Notes: generated by a model not told the origin, from the sequence alone. A DNA stretch of 49,578 nt from JAFGXW01 sp964634385 (GCA_964634385.1 CAZWIZ010000012.1:1-49578), one strand, 5' to 3'. Shown: positions 9,401-17,024, counted from the first letter of the stretch. Program-made: numbers and translations.

Positions 9401-9934
9401 ATTTTAAGTACGCTTTACGAGAAAGATGAAAATTCTGAAGTACACTCAAGAAGAGTATCACTTATTAGTGAAAAATTTGCGAAGGCAAATAATATGAGCA
9501 TGCAAGATGTTGCTGAAGTGAAGATGGCTGGGTTACTCCATGATATTGGTAAGATTATTACTCCTATATCAATTATTAATAAAAAAGGAAAATTAACTGA
9601 AGAAGAGTACAATACTATGAAAAATCATCCAGAGATTGGATTTAGAATATTAAATTCAACTCATGAGATGAGAGAAATTGCTGATATTGTATTGAATCAT
9701 CATGAAAGATGGGATGGATTAGGATATCCAAGAGGCATTAAGAAAGAAGACATCCCATTAAAATCGAGAATTATTTCTATAGCTGATGCGTTTGATGCAA
9801 TGACTGGTAAAAGGTCTTATCGTAAAACAATTTCAAATGAAGAGGCATTAAAAGAAATAATCGCTAATAAGGGAACTCAATTTGACCCAGAATTAGTAAA
9901 GGTATTTGAACAACACTTTACTGAAATTATCTAA
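6431..9934 (+). CDS. Membrane sensor with Cache, HAMP, three PAS, GGDEF and HD-GYP domains
   Basis: A 1167-residue receptor. A transmembrane helix (about 5-28) leads to a 300-residue extracellular part of double-Cache type, a second helix (about 337-364), HAMP (to about 412), a coiled coil, three PAS domains (about 440-560, 570-690, 695-820), a diguanylate cyclase domain and an HD-GYP domain. The GGDEF signature is intact at residues 908-912 (RIGGDEF), and no RxxD inhibitory site precedes it. HD-GYP motifs are intact: HDIGK at 1037-1041 and HHERWDGLGYP at 1090-1100. It can therefore in principle both make and break cyclic di-GMP in response to an extracellular ligand. AGGTGGG 12 bases upstream supports ATG 6431. 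It stands alone between a leader and a strong terminator. Confidence 0.9.
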   Translation: MKLKYKLFLSIITLGAISLSIGVFSYYLVNKSVLTEMKLQNNEENAVYISESVENELLELIRLTTTLASADVIKDSLEQSNEEFSSYTISERNDYIDDLNDTWMNTNDINDPFIKTRMENDVASYLISQQTSFPDLYGEIFLTNKYGVMISTTEKLTTLAHFEKYWWQGSFNDGEGLVYLDDRGFDTSVEGYVLGIVVPIYDDQGEIIGIIKSNYNISDILKNSVSKFQDLNNEGEYLIVRTLGLIVNGENIEPLSKSISEDIIPYLGERTDISSEMDIDDIKKFVAIAPIDITYSYDSVSFGGSYESIDHTKGNLGEGWSVLYLVDKQVALSELRYTIINVSLISFGILSLISIAALFVGELFSKPLKELNKYIEEVGKGGLVKKETKITKDEIGKLTISFNRLIDDLNLTLTSKEKLEKEILLKEKLENILIEKEKETKIILNLTAEGIYGVDLKENCIFVNQTFLSLLGYDNEEEVIGKNIHNLIHYKKTDGTDNPIQSCSMRKTLNDGNNYHNIDDVLWKKDGTPVPVVFTSRPKYKNKILEGAIVSFRNITEQKNSENIIKYEKYVAEMYLDIAGVMLMIIDNNGKISLINKKGCEILEATKDEIIGVSWLDNFILDKDKQEIENVFKNVFKNNTNILDSYENKIITFKGKEKVIFWNNTIVYGSNREITGILCSGEDVTERRQTEEILHISEKRYRELVNSINVGIVIRDIDTSITMVNEKATELLGSLSETLKGKKVTDHTWKFFKENGEILPLEENPVNLMISTRRQIKNLVVGLLMQHSDDLIWFSVSGIPIMDDNNNLKEIIISFIDITDLKLQEIQLNYEANNDFLTGLYNRRYYEENLKLLDIEENLPITIVMADINGLKLINDAFGHDSGDELLISAAKIMTETCDKNNLIARIGGDEFAIVMPNTAEKDAEMIIKKLHKKSKSINIESIQLSISFGYKTKTNISENLQDIYRTAEDLMYREKLLEIPSMRSGAIETILSTLYEKDENSEVHSRRVSLISEKFAKANNMSMQDVAEVKMAGLLHDIGKIITPISIINKKGKLTEEEYNTMKNHPEIGFRILNSTHEMREIADIVLNHHERWDGLGYPRGIKKEDIPLKSRIISIADAFDAMTGKRSYRKTISNEEALKEIIANKGTQFDPELVKVFEQHFTEII

Positions 9935-10006
9935 AGAAAAGGCTCCATATATTAAAAAAAGAATCAATATTGTCAATAGAATACGAAATCATTTTTTACG
10001 ACTTAC

Positions 10007-10042
10007 AAAAAAGCAGATTTAGAAATCTGCTTTTTTGTTTTT
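10007..10042 (+). terminator. Rho-independent terminator after the sensor gene
   Basis: Hairpin with 14-base arms (AAAAAAGCAGATTT / AAATCTGCTTTTTT), a two-base AG loop and a following T-rich tract. Confidence 0.85.
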
Positions 10043-10070
10043 CCTCTTACTATTAAAGGAGGTTGTAATA

Positions 10071-10112
10071 ATGGTATTTTCTTCTTTTGTTTTTATTGCA
10101 CTCCTAAGATAA
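10071..10112 (+). other. 13-codon frame behind a perfect Shine-Dalgarno
   Basis: AAAGGAGGT (10055-10063) sits seven bases before ATG of a 13-codon frame (MVFSSFVFIALLR, stop TAA), between two terminators. It may be a hydrophobic micropeptide or the truncated start of a lost gene. No promoter is clear. Confidence 0.25.
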
Positions 10113-10123
10113 TTATAGAATCG

Positions 10124-10160
10124 AAATAAAAACAGGAATTCATTGTTGAATTCCTGTTTT
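10124..10160 (-). terminator. Terminator of the cupin gene (usable on both strands)
   Basis: Perfect 14-base stem (AAAACAGGAATTCA / TGAATTCCTGTTTT) with loop TTGT. On the minus strand it is followed by a T-rich tract, directly after the stop codon of the cupin gene. Confidence 0.85.
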
Positions 10161-10161
10161 A

Positions 10162-10479
10162 TTATAAACTTGGAGTTTTTACATTTAGAAATGAAAACTC
10201 TTGATTTTGATTAGCTTTAACTGACATTGCAGTATTGGGAGGGCAAATAACTATGTCGCCTTCAATTACTGAGCTTTCATCCTTGCCTATAACAATTGTT
10301 CCTTCCCCTTTAACAACATAAAAGAAGACGTCAACTTCTACACTATGTGGTTTGATAACCTCACCAGGATTAAGGATAATATTTCTAACAGCTACATTGC
10401 TATTCCTTACTAGGGTTTTAGTAAGAAAGCCTTTTTTGTTTAGTTCACCTTTTATTTCGGACATACGAATTATTTTCAT
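10162..10479 (-). CDS. Single-domain cupin protein
   Basis: A 105-residue protein forming one cupin_2 barrel. The first motif is seen around residues 36-58 (LNPGEVIKPHSVEVDVFFYVVKG, with one His and an acidic residue where more His are usual) and the second around 72-86 (EGDIVICPPNTAMSV). The second motif has no His, so metal binding may be weak or absent. Small cupins of this type bind sugars or metals or act as sensors; no substrate can be named. AGGAGAA lies seven bases before ATG. It is monocistronic, with its own promoter and terminator. Confidence 0.75.
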   Translation of the reverse strand: MKIIRMSEIKGELNKKGFLTKTLVRNSNVAVRNIILNPGEVIKPHSVEVDVFFYVVKGEGTIVIGKDESSVIEGDIVICPPNTAMSVKANQNQEFSFLNVKTPSL

Positions 10480-10500
10480 ATAGTTCTCCTTTTTTCTTTA

Positions 10501-10530
10501 ATTATCCCATTATAATTGTTGCTTAGTCAA
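10501..10530 (-). promoter_or_regulatory. Promoter of the cupin gene
   Basis: On the minus strand TTGACT (10530-10525) and GATAAT (10506-10501) are separated by 18 bases, about 20 bases before the start codon. Confidence 0.55.
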
Positions 10531-10597
10531 TGATAGTGATAATTTTAATAAAGAAGAAACCTTATTTATAAAAATATTGTCTTCTATTTCTTATTTT

Positions 10598-12316
10598 TTA
10601 AACTTGCATACTAGCATTATATAAACTAGCGTAATAACCATTTTTCTTAATTAATTCTTGATGTGTTCCTCTTTCAGTAATACCTTTACTAGTTAAAACT
10701 AAAATCTCATCAGCGTTAGAAATCGTTGATAAACGATGGGCAATTACTAAAGTAGTTCTACCTTCACTAAGATCATCTAATGCTTTTTGAATTAATTTTT
10801 CTGTAACATTATCTAAGCTAGAAGTTGCTTCATCTAAAATTAGAATTGGTGGATTTTTAAGGAAGACACGAGCGATACTGACTCTTTGCTTTTGTCCACC
10901 AGATAATTTAACTCCTCTTTCACCTACCAAGGTATCATAGCCGTTTTCTAAAGAGTTAATAAAATCATGAATATTAGCTTTTTTAGCGGCATCGACAACT
11001 TCTTCAAAAGTAGCGTCAGGTCTACCGTATAAGATGTTATCCTTCATTGATCCATAAAATATATAAACATCTTGTTGAACATGACCAATATTTAATCGTA
11101 ATGAATAAATATCATATTCATTTACATTATGACCATCTACTAAAACACTACCCTTATCAACATCATAGAAACGGGGAATCAATTTAGAAATTGTACTTTT
11201 CCCTACTCCGGTTTCACCTACTAAAGCAACTTTTTTCCCAGCTTCAATAACGGTACTGAAATTATGCAAAACATGTTCTCTTGATGTCTCATATTGGAAG
11301 TTAACATTTTTAAATTCAATTTTTCCAGCAGTTCCGTTTAAGAATAATGGGTTTTCTGGTGATTTAATTTTCGGTTCCATTTTTATGATTTTATAAAACT
11401 TTTCATATCCACTCCAACCTTTTTGGACTTGTTCCATAGTTTGAATTAAAGTTCTTATTGGTTGAATTAAATAAGAAATAAACATAAAGTAAGCAACATA
11501 TTCTCCAATTGTTATTTGTCCTAAATAAACAAAATATCCACCAAAGACTAAAACCGAAACATATAATAAATCAATAAACAAATTAGTTCCAGAGCTAAAA
11601 ATTCCCATTTGTTTATAAAAAGCATCATAACTATTTTGGTAGCGATATGTTACATTAGTAAATTTCTTTAATTCAAAATCTTCATTAGTGAATGCTTTAG
11701 TGAGTCTTATACCACCAATACTATTTTCTACTTCACTATTTATTTCTTCATGAGTAGCTCTTGTTTTTCTAGAAGCAGCCATCATTTTTTTTCTTCGCAA
11801 TGCGCTAAAAATCACTAAGAAAATAACAAAAACAAAAACGATTAAGGTAAATAACAAATGAATATGCAATAAAATAATAAAACTACCTATAATCATAATA
11901 ACTGAAACAAAGATGTTCTCAGGAGTATGATGACTCATCTCTGAAATATCTCTTAAATGCCCAACAATATATGTCATAATAGACCCTGTTTTATGGTCAT
12001 CAAAATAATCCGAATCTAATGTTTGTATTTTTTTAAATAAATCAATTCTCATATCTCTTTCTATTCTTGTTCCCATAACATGTCCATAGTAATTTACAAA
12101 GTAGTTACAACCCATTCTTACAAAATAAAGACCAAGTAATATACCACCAAAAGTAAAAATCATTGGAACATTACCATTAGGTATATAGTCATCTATATAA
12201 CTTCTTGTGATAACTGGGAATAACAAATTTAAGCCACTCATTATTGATGCGGCCAATAGATCTAAATAGAATAATAATTGATGATTTTTGTAATATTTAA
12301 TAAATGTTTTCAACAT
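10598..12316 (-). CDS. ABC exporter half-transporter (fused membrane and ATPase domains)
   Basis: A 572-residue exporter. The N-terminal half carries about six membrane helices of the ABC_membrane type; the C-terminal half is the nucleotide-binding domain with Walker A GETGVGKST, signature LSGGQKQR and Walker B ILILDEATSSLD, followed by the switch His in IAHRLST. It would act as a homodimer or pair with another half-transporter and export a lipid, peptide or drug. The substrate is unknown. ATG at 12316 follows GTGAGGTG at good spacing; an in-frame GTG nine bases earlier is less likely because it lies inside that ribosome-binding site. An extended -10 (TGATATAAT on the minus strand, 12345-12337) provides the promoter. 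Confidence 0.9.
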   Translation of the reverse strand: MLKTFIKYYKNHQLLFYLDLLAASIMSGLNLLFPVITRSYIDDYIPNGNVPMIFTFGGILLGLYFVRMGCNYFVNYYGHVMGTRIERDMRIDLFKKIQTLDSDYFDDHKTGSIMTYIVGHLRDISEMSHHTPENIFVSVIMIIGSFIILLHIHLLFTLIVFVFVIFLVIFSALRRKKMMAASRKTRATHEEINSEVENSIGGIRLTKAFTNEDFELKKFTNVTYRYQNSYDAFYKQMGIFSSGTNLFIDLLYVSVLVFGGYFVYLGQITIGEYVAYFMFISYLIQPIRTLIQTMEQVQKGWSGYEKFYKIIKMEPKIKSPENPLFLNGTAGKIEFKNVNFQYETSREHVLHNFSTVIEAGKKVALVGETGVGKSTISKLIPRFYDVDKGSVLVDGHNVNEYDIYSLRLNIGHVQQDVYIFYGSMKDNILYGRPDATFEEVVDAAKKANIHDFINSLENGYDTLVGERGVKLSGGQKQRVSIARVFLKNPPILILDEATSSLDNVTEKLIQKALDDLSEGRTTLVIAHRLSTISNADEILVLTSKGITERGTHQELIKKNGYYASLYNASMQV

Positions 12317-12358
12317 AATTAGCACCTCACAAAAGCATTATATCACATTCTTAAAAAG

Positions 12359-12390
12359 ATAGATTAACTATTTATATTTATGTTATAATA
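12359..12390 (+). repeat. Left copy of 32-bp direct repeat with an extended -10 promoter
   Basis: Identical at 31 of 32 bases to 13856-13887. It contains TGTTATAAT (extended -10, TATAAT at 12384-12389) and lies 59 bases before the AbiEi start. The two copies bracket the AbiE pair. Confidence 0.85.
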
Positions 12391-12448
12391 GTCACATGCT
12401 TTCGTGCTTTTAAAGTGATATAATTAAAGCACAAAAGGAAGTGAAAAC

Positions 12449-13036
12449 ATGAACAATTATGATAAAATTAGAATTCTTCTAGATGAAAAAGGAATTATTA
12501 CAACACAAAATGTTGAAAAAAAAGGAATTCCAAGATGGTTTCTTTCTAAAATGGTTAAACAAGGAGAACTCAAAAAAATATCTAGAGGAATATACACAGA
12601 TGAAGATGGGTTTTATGATGAGTATTTTGTTTTTCAAAACCATCATAAATCTTCTGTCTTTTCATATGGAAATGCATTGTATTTTCATGATTTAACTGAT
12701 AAAATTCCTTCATTTATCGAAGTAACTGTATATCAAGGATATAATGTTCATCGTTTTCCTGAAAATACAATAGTTCATTACGTAAAAAAGGAGATTCATA
12801 GATTAGGGGTTACAACTATCAAAAGTCCTTTTGGAAATCTAATAAACGTTTATAATATTGAAAGATGTATATGCGACCTTGTGAAGAGTAGAAAATTTAT
12901 TGAATCAGAGGTCTTTAAAAAAGCTCTTCAAGCTTATATGAAAAGGGAACATAAAGACCTTCATAAGCTTTTCGAGTACGCTAAAGTAATGGGGATTGAA
13001 TCAGATATGTATAATATTATGGAGATTTTATCATAA
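12449..13036 (+). CDS. abiEi: AbiEi-family antitoxin (type IV toxin-antitoxin)
   Basis: A 195-residue protein with the AbiEi layout: an N-terminal winged-helix domain (about 1-50, with IPRWFLSKMVKQGELKKIS ending in the characteristic RGIY) and an AbiEi C-terminal domain (SVFSYGNALYFHDLTD, then IPSFIEVTVYQGYN and NVYNIERCICDLVKSR). The family represses its own promoter and counters the AbiEii nucleotidyltransferase. AAAGGAAG lies seven bases before ATG. The last base overlaps the start of the toxin frame (TAATG), the standard coupling of the pair. The frame is intact although the toxin's is not. Confidence 0.88.
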   Translation: MNNYDKIRILLDEKGIITTQNVEKKGIPRWFLSKMVKQGELKKISRGIYTDEDGFYDEYFVFQNHHKSSVFSYGNALYFHDLTDKIPSFIEVTVYQGYNVHRFPENTIVHYVKKEIHRLGVTTIKSPFGNLINVYNIERCICDLVKSRKFIESEVFKKALQAYMKREHKDLHKLFEYAKVMGIESDMYNIMEILS

Positions 13037-13859
13037 TGAATAAAAATTCACTCTCTGATAAAGCAAAAAATAAGGCTAAAGAATATAACGTAACTAGTAA
13101 TTTAATTATCAACCATTTCTTTTTTGATTCAATTATTAAAAGAATTTCATTAAGCAAATATAGAAGTGTTCTTATATTAAAAGGTGGATTTCTTTTATCG
13201 ATTAAGCTTGGCATAAAATCAAGAACAACAAATGATTTAGATTTTTTAATGGAAGCAATAAATTATCGGAAGGTATAATCACATCAATATTTGAGGAAAT
13301 AATTAAAGTAGAATTAAAAGATAACATTAAATATCAAATTAAATCTACGATCTTAATAAACGGAGATAAAGGGGTTAGAATAAAACTGATTGCTTATTTT
13401 GAAAGAATAATTCAACATATAAATGTAGACATAGTTCTAGGTGACATAATTACACCGAAAAAAATAAATTTGAAATATGAGAGTATAATAGATAATGAGA
13501 TAATTGATATATTAACTTATAACTATGAAACAATCCTTGCAGAAAAACTGCAAACTATTATTTCGCTTGGCGTTTCTAGTAGTAGAAGCAAGGATTTATT
13601 TGATATATACATAATTACTAAGTTAAAAGAAACTGAAATAAACTATATGGAATTAAAAAAGGCAATAGAAATTACTTTTACTGAAAGAGAAACTAATTAT
13701 GATCAAAGATATTTAAGAGAAAGTATAATTAAAATATCAGTAAATAAAGTTCAAAAAAGTATATGGGAAAGATATACAAAAAATAACTACTTTGTAAAAG
13801 GACTTTCATATGAAGATGTCACAACATCAATATATAAACTTATAGATAAAATATCATAG
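13036..13859 (+). pseudogene. abiEii: AbiEii-family nucleotidyltransferase toxin, frameshifted
   Basis: Two frames together give a normal-length (about 274-residue) AbiEii toxin. The first runs from 13036 to a stop at 13276-13278 and carries the catalytic start, LKGGFLLSIKLG and TNDLDFLME. The second, open in another frame from about 13269 to 13859, carries VDIVLGDIITP, ETILAEKLQTIISLG and SRSKDLFDIY, all typical of the family. The shift lies at about 13266-13272 (CGGAAGG) and fits loss of one base. No slippery heptamer is present, so programmed frameshifting is unlikely. Either the toxin is inactivated or the assembly has an error. Its stop codon overlaps the right copy of the 32-bp repeat. 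Confidence 0.85.
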
Positions 13860-13887
13860 ATTAACTATTTACATTTATGTTATAATA
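13856..13887 (+). repeat. Right copy of 32-bp direct repeat; promoter of the tsaC gene
   Basis: Matches 12359-12390 with one T/C difference. Its TGTTATAAT places the -10 at 13881-13886, only 16 bases before ATG 13903, so the tsaC messenger would have a very short leader. The first bases overlap the stop codon of the broken toxin gene. Confidence 0.85.
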
Positions 13888-13902
13888 AACGTGGTGAGAA
13901 GA

Positions 13903-14460
13903 ATGATTATAAATTTAGAAGGACTACTAAAAAAAGAATTAAAAGATGAAATTATTGTTTTTCAAACAGACACTGTTTATGGAGTAGGATGTAAAATAAA
14001 TAGTGAAGTTGGAGTAAACAAAATATATGAACTTAAAAACCGCGAGAAAAGAAATCCGCTCGCTGTTTTATGTGCGAATATTACTCAGGTTAAACAATTA
14101 GTTAACAACTTTGAATTAGGGGAGAAATACGCTAAAAAATATTGGCCAGGTGCATTAACATTAATCTTCCCAAAAAAAGCGATAATAGGAGATTTTATTA
14201 CTTCAGGATTTAAGACAGTTGGAGTAAGAATACCAAATGATGTTATTGCCTTAAAAATATTAGAAAAATTTGGACCAATGGCAGTTACTAGCCTTAATTA
14301 TTCTAAAGAAAAACCAATTTTAAAGTATGAAGATACTTTAAAATTTATTGATAATGTTGATTATCTTGTTAAAGGCAAAGATTTAGAATCTGTTAGTTCA
14401 ACAGTATATGACACTGTTAATGACATGATATTACGTCAAGGAACAATTTATTTAGGCTAG
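13903..14460 (+). CDS. tsaC: L-threonylcarbamoyladenylate synthase (TsaC/Sua5/YrdC family)
   Basis: A 185-residue single-domain YrdC-type protein. It makes threonylcarbamoyl-AMP from threonine, bicarbonate and ATP for the t6A37 modification of ANN-decoding tRNAs. Family motifs are clear: an FQTDTVYGVGC start (residues about 24-34), KNREKRNPLAVLC, YWPGALTLIFPK, VGVRIPND and a final SSTVYD segment. The extra C-terminal Sua5 domain is absent, so it is the short TsaC type. ATG 13903 follows GGTGAG at six bases; an upstream in-frame GTG at 13891 would lie almost at the transcription start. Its promoter is the right 32-bp repeat. Confidence 0.9.
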   Translation: MIINLEGLLKKELKDEIIVFQTDTVYGVGCKINSEVGVNKIYELKNREKRNPLAVLCANITQVKQLVNNFELGEKYAKKYWPGALTLIFPKKAIIGDFITSGFKTVGVRIPNDVIALKILEKFGPMAVTSLNYSKEKPILKYEDTLKFIDNVDYLVKGKDLESVSSTVYDTVNDMILRQGTIYLG

Positions 14461-14476
14461 AAACCTAGCCTTTTTT
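14454..14476 (+). terminator. Terminator overlapping the tsaC stop
   Basis: Arms AGGCTAG and CTAGCCT with a four-base loop, followed by six T. The left arm includes the stop codon. Confidence 0.8.
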
Positions 14477-14557
14477 AAATTCTAAAAAGAATGCTATAAC
14501 ATATATTAAGAGTAATATAATATATATATCTTGATATACTATTATTTAGCTTTTTTA

Positions 14558-14585
14558 TTGTATTCTTAAAAAGTTTTGTTATAAT
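14558..14585 (+). promoter_or_regulatory. Promoter of the rpiB-upp-atp operon
   Basis: TTGTAT (14558-14563), a 16-base spacer and TGTTATAAT (extended -10, TATAAT at 14580-14585). No other clear promoter is seen before atpZ, so the ATP synthase genes are probably read from here. Confidence 0.6.
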
Positions 14586-14641
14586 TGAAAAGTAGTATGT
14601 ATAAAAAGCAGCATTAAAAACATTTTTAGGAGGATTCAATT

Positions 14642-15085
14642 ATGAAAATAGCGATAGGTGCTGACCATGGTGGGTATAGTCATAAAGAAATAATTAAAAC
14701 TCATTTAATTGAAAGAGGTTTTGAAGTAAAAGATTTTGGAACTTATTCAGAGGAAAGTGTAGACTATAATGATTTTGCTGTTTTAGTTGCTGAAAGTATT
14801 AGGGATAAAAAATATGAACGTGGTATTTTAATATGTGGAACAGGAATTGGAATGAGTGTAATGGCTAATAAAGTTAAAGGTATTAGAGCTGCATTAGTAC
14901 ATGACTTATTCACAGCTGAAGCTACAAGACTTCATAATGATTCTAATATCCTCGCAATGGGAGGAAGAGTTATTCCAATTGAAAAAGCTTTAAAAGTTGT
15001 AGATATTTGGATTGATACAAAGTTTTCAAATGAAGAAAGACATATTAGAAGAATTGCTAAAATAGATAATTATAAGGGAGAATAA
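14642..15085 (+). CDS. rpiB: Ribose-5-phosphate isomerase B
   Basis: A 147-residue RpiB/LacAB-family enzyme interconverting ribose-5-phosphate and ribulose-5-phosphate, cytoplasmic, in the non-oxidative pentose phosphate pathway. The GADHGGY start, the active-site loop ICGTGIGMS with its catalytic Cys, and KGIRAALVHD are all present, and the length is normal. AGGAGG lies six bases before ATG. It opens the operon; upp follows after two bases. The ribose-phosphate link to PRPP and uracil salvage makes the pairing with upp sensible. Confidence 0.93.
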   Translation: MKIAIGADHGGYSHKEIIKTHLIERGFEVKDFGTYSEESVDYNDFAVLVAESIRDKKYERGILICGTGIGMSVMANKVKGIRAALVHDLFTAEATRLHNDSNILAMGGRVIPIEKALKVVDIWIDTKFSNEERHIRRIAKIDNYKGE

Positions 15086-15087
15086 AA

Positions 15088-15714
15088 ATGGGGAAATTAA
15101 CAGTTTTAAATCATCCTTTAATAGATCATAAAATGGCTATTATTAGAAACAAAAATACGGATACAAAAACATTTAGACATTTAGTAAATGAAGTTGGTGG
15201 ATTAGTTACTTATGAAATTACTAGAGGACTTAGTACTAAAGAAGTAAAAGTAGTTACTCCAATTACAGAAACAGTTTGTAAAACTTTAAGTAAAGATGTT
15301 ATTATTGTTCCAATCTTAAGAGCTGGACTTGGAATGGTTGATGGTATTCAAATGCTTATTCCTACTGCGAAAGTTGGGCATATTGGAATGTATCGTGATG
15401 AAAAAACTTTAGAACCTGTTGAATATTATGCTAAATTTCCAAATGAAATAGTAGAAGGCACTGTCTTAATAGTAGATCCTATGTTAGCGACTGGGGGAAG
15501 TGCTTCCGCAGCAATTACCGCAGTTAAAAAACGTGGAGCTAAAGATATTACATATGTTGGGTTAGTAGGTTGCCCTGAAGGAGTAGAAAGATTAAATAAA
15601 GATCATCCAGATGTTGATATATATTTAGCTGCGATGGATGAAAGACTTAATGAAGTAGGTTATATTGTACCTGGACTTGGGGATTGTGGAGACAGATTAT
15701 TCGGTACAAAATAA
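15088..15714 (+). CDS. upp: Uracil phosphoribosyltransferase
   Basis: A 208-residue enzyme that salvages uracil with PRPP to give UMP. The PRPP-binding loop is seen as VLIVDPMLATGGSASAAI, with VPILRAGLGMVDG upstream and the uracil-binding C-terminal GYIVPGLGDCGDRLFGT. Length and motifs are standard. AAGGGAG lies seven bases before ATG. In many Firmicutes upp directly precedes the ATP synthase operon, as here; its stop codon overlaps the atpZ start. Confidence 0.95.
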   Translation: MGKLTVLNHPLIDHKMAIIRNKNTDTKTFRHLVNEVGGLVTYEITRGLSTKEVKVVTPITETVCKTLSKDVIIVPILRAGLGMVDGIQMLIPTAKVGHIGMYRDEKTLEPVEYYAKFPNEIVEGTVLIVDPMLATGGSASAAITAVKKRGAKDITYVGLVGCPEGVERLNKDHPDVDIYLAAMDERLNEVGYIVPGLGDCGDRLFGTK

Positions 15715-15941
15715 TGAATAAAAAACAAAAAAATGCTTTCAAAGTATATACAATAGTATCAAACTTTATTTTTGAAATCTTTGTTACTGTTGGGATATCT
15801 TTTATTATCGGATATGCTTTAGATGAACTTTTAAATACTATTGTTGTATTTAAAATTATCTTTATTGTTATTGGTGTATTTGCGGGACTTAAGAACTTAG
15901 TTACTAGAGTCTCAAAATTGGAGGATAAAGATGAAAAATAA
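15714..15941 (+). CDS. atpZ: AtpZ-type accessory protein of the ATP synthase operon
   Basis: A 75-residue protein with two hydrophobic helices (about residues 14-33 and 42-62), typical of the AtpZ/ATPase gene 1 family: VGISFIIGYALDE followed by IVIGVFAGLKNL. The family is small, lies before atpI, and has been linked to Mg2+/Ca2+ supply or assembly of the enzyme. ATG 15714 overlaps the upp stop as TAATG; reinitiation would explain the lack of a strong ribosome-binding site. Its end overlaps the next gene by 11 bases. Confidence 0.75.
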   Translation: MNKKQKNAFKVYTIVSNFIFEIFVTVGISFIIGYALDELLNTIVVFKIIFIVIGVFAGLKNLVTRVSKLEDKDEK

Positions 15942-16302
15942 AGATGCTTTTATAAGCACATTTTCATTGGTTTGGATATATACATTAATCATTGGAATTG
16001 CAATATATTTTATATTTGGTAAGATTTATGGACTTTCTTTTTTGTTAGGAAGTGTAACTAGTTTAATGACAATGAGTATGCTTTATAAAAGCTCTAAAAG
16101 AATTTTAGAAAGCGATGTAGCTGGAGCTCGAAAATTAGCTATTAAAAATTACACTTTTAGATTTTTATTTTATGCGATTATTTTAATTGCTGCAGGTGTT
16201 TTAGATAATTTAGATATCTTTGCGACAGCTTTTGGATTATTATCGTTTAAGATTGTTTTATATTTTAATTTATTAGTATTAAAAAGAGGTGGTAAAACAT
16301 GA
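15931..16302 (+). CDS. atpI: ATP synthase subunit I (AtpI)
   Basis: A 123-residue membrane protein with about four hydrophobic segments. The layout fits the ATP synthase I family: a long first helix, GLSFLLGSVTSLMTMSML, a cytoplasmic KSSKRI linker, and two C-terminal helices. AtpI assists assembly of the c ring. GGAGG nine bases before ATG lies inside the end of atpZ. The end overlaps atpB by four bases (ATGA), a sign of translational coupling. Confidence 0.75.
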   Translation: MKNKDAFISTFSLVWIYTLIIGIAIYFIFGKIYGLSFLLGSVTSLMTMSMLYKSSKRILESDVAGARKLAIKNYTFRFLFYAIILIAAGVLDNLDIFATAFGLLSFKIVLYFNLLVLKRGGKT

Positions 16303-17024
16303 TTGAGTTTTATGCAAATTTGTCAGCTGGAATCATATCTTCATTAATTGTAACAACTTTTTTGATTTTTAGTACAATTATCATTGGACTAAAAGTTAAA
16401 AAAATGGACTACGCTGATGCCCCTAGTGGGATAGTATTAATAGCGGTTATGTTTGTTGAAATGGTTAATAATATGATGCGAGGTTTCTTTAAAAAGAATT
16501 GGAATGTTTTTACACCTTACTTACTTACAATATTATTATTTTTAATATTTGCTAATACAGCTGCACTTGTTGGATTAAGTACCCCGCTTTCAAATATTAG
16601 TGTAGCACTTGGATTTAGTTTATTAGCTTTTGGATCAATTCAAGTATCAGCTTTGATTGTTAAAAAGCCTATCAAAAGAACTAAAGATTTAATGGACCCT
16701 CATCCTTTGTTTTTCCCAATTAACTTAATTGGGGAAATGTCAACACCATTCGCAATGGGTATTCGTTTATTTGGTAATTTACTTAGTGGTGCAATTATCG
16801 GGATTATTATTTATGGGTTATCTCATAGTATAGGATTAGCATTTAGTAATTTACTTGGAGGAGATTTCTTAGGTGTATTAGGATATGGATTTGTCCAAAT
16901 ATTTGGTGTAGGAATTGGGGCAGTTCTTATTCATACAGTATTTGATATTTTCTTTGGAGCTATTCAAGCTTATGTATACTTTATGTTGTTTACAATATTC
17001 TTAAGTATGGCAGTAGAAGACTAA
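16299..17024 (+). CDS. atpB: ATP synthase F0 subunit a
   Basis: A 241-residue membrane subunit that forms the ion half-channels of F0. The signature region contains the essential Arg in GIRLFGNLLSGAIIG (about residue 154), preceded by LIGEMSTPFAMG. About six membrane helices are visible, and the C-terminal helix ends as AIQAYVYFMLFTIFLS, as usual. AGAGGTGG precedes ATG. An 86-base AT-rich gap follows before atpE. The companion c subunit has Na+-type residues, so this subunit should conduct Na+ if that reading is right. Confidence 0.95.
   Translation: MIEFYANLSAGIISSLIVTTFLIFSTIIIGLKVKKMDYADAPSGIVLIAVMFVEMVNNMMRGFFKKNWNVFTPYLLTILLFLIFANTAALVGLSTPLSNISVALGFSLLAFGSIQVSALIVKKPIKRTKDLMDPHPLFFPINLIGEMSTPFAMGIRLFGNLLSGAIIGIIIYGLSHSIGLAFSNLLGGDFLGVLGYGFVQIFGVGIGAVLIHTVFDIFFGAIQAYVYFMLFTIFLSMAVED

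Noticed and set aside
13262..13280. Programmed ribosomal frameshift in the AbiEii gene
   Set aside because: No slippery heptamer, no following structure, and the family is normally read in one frame.
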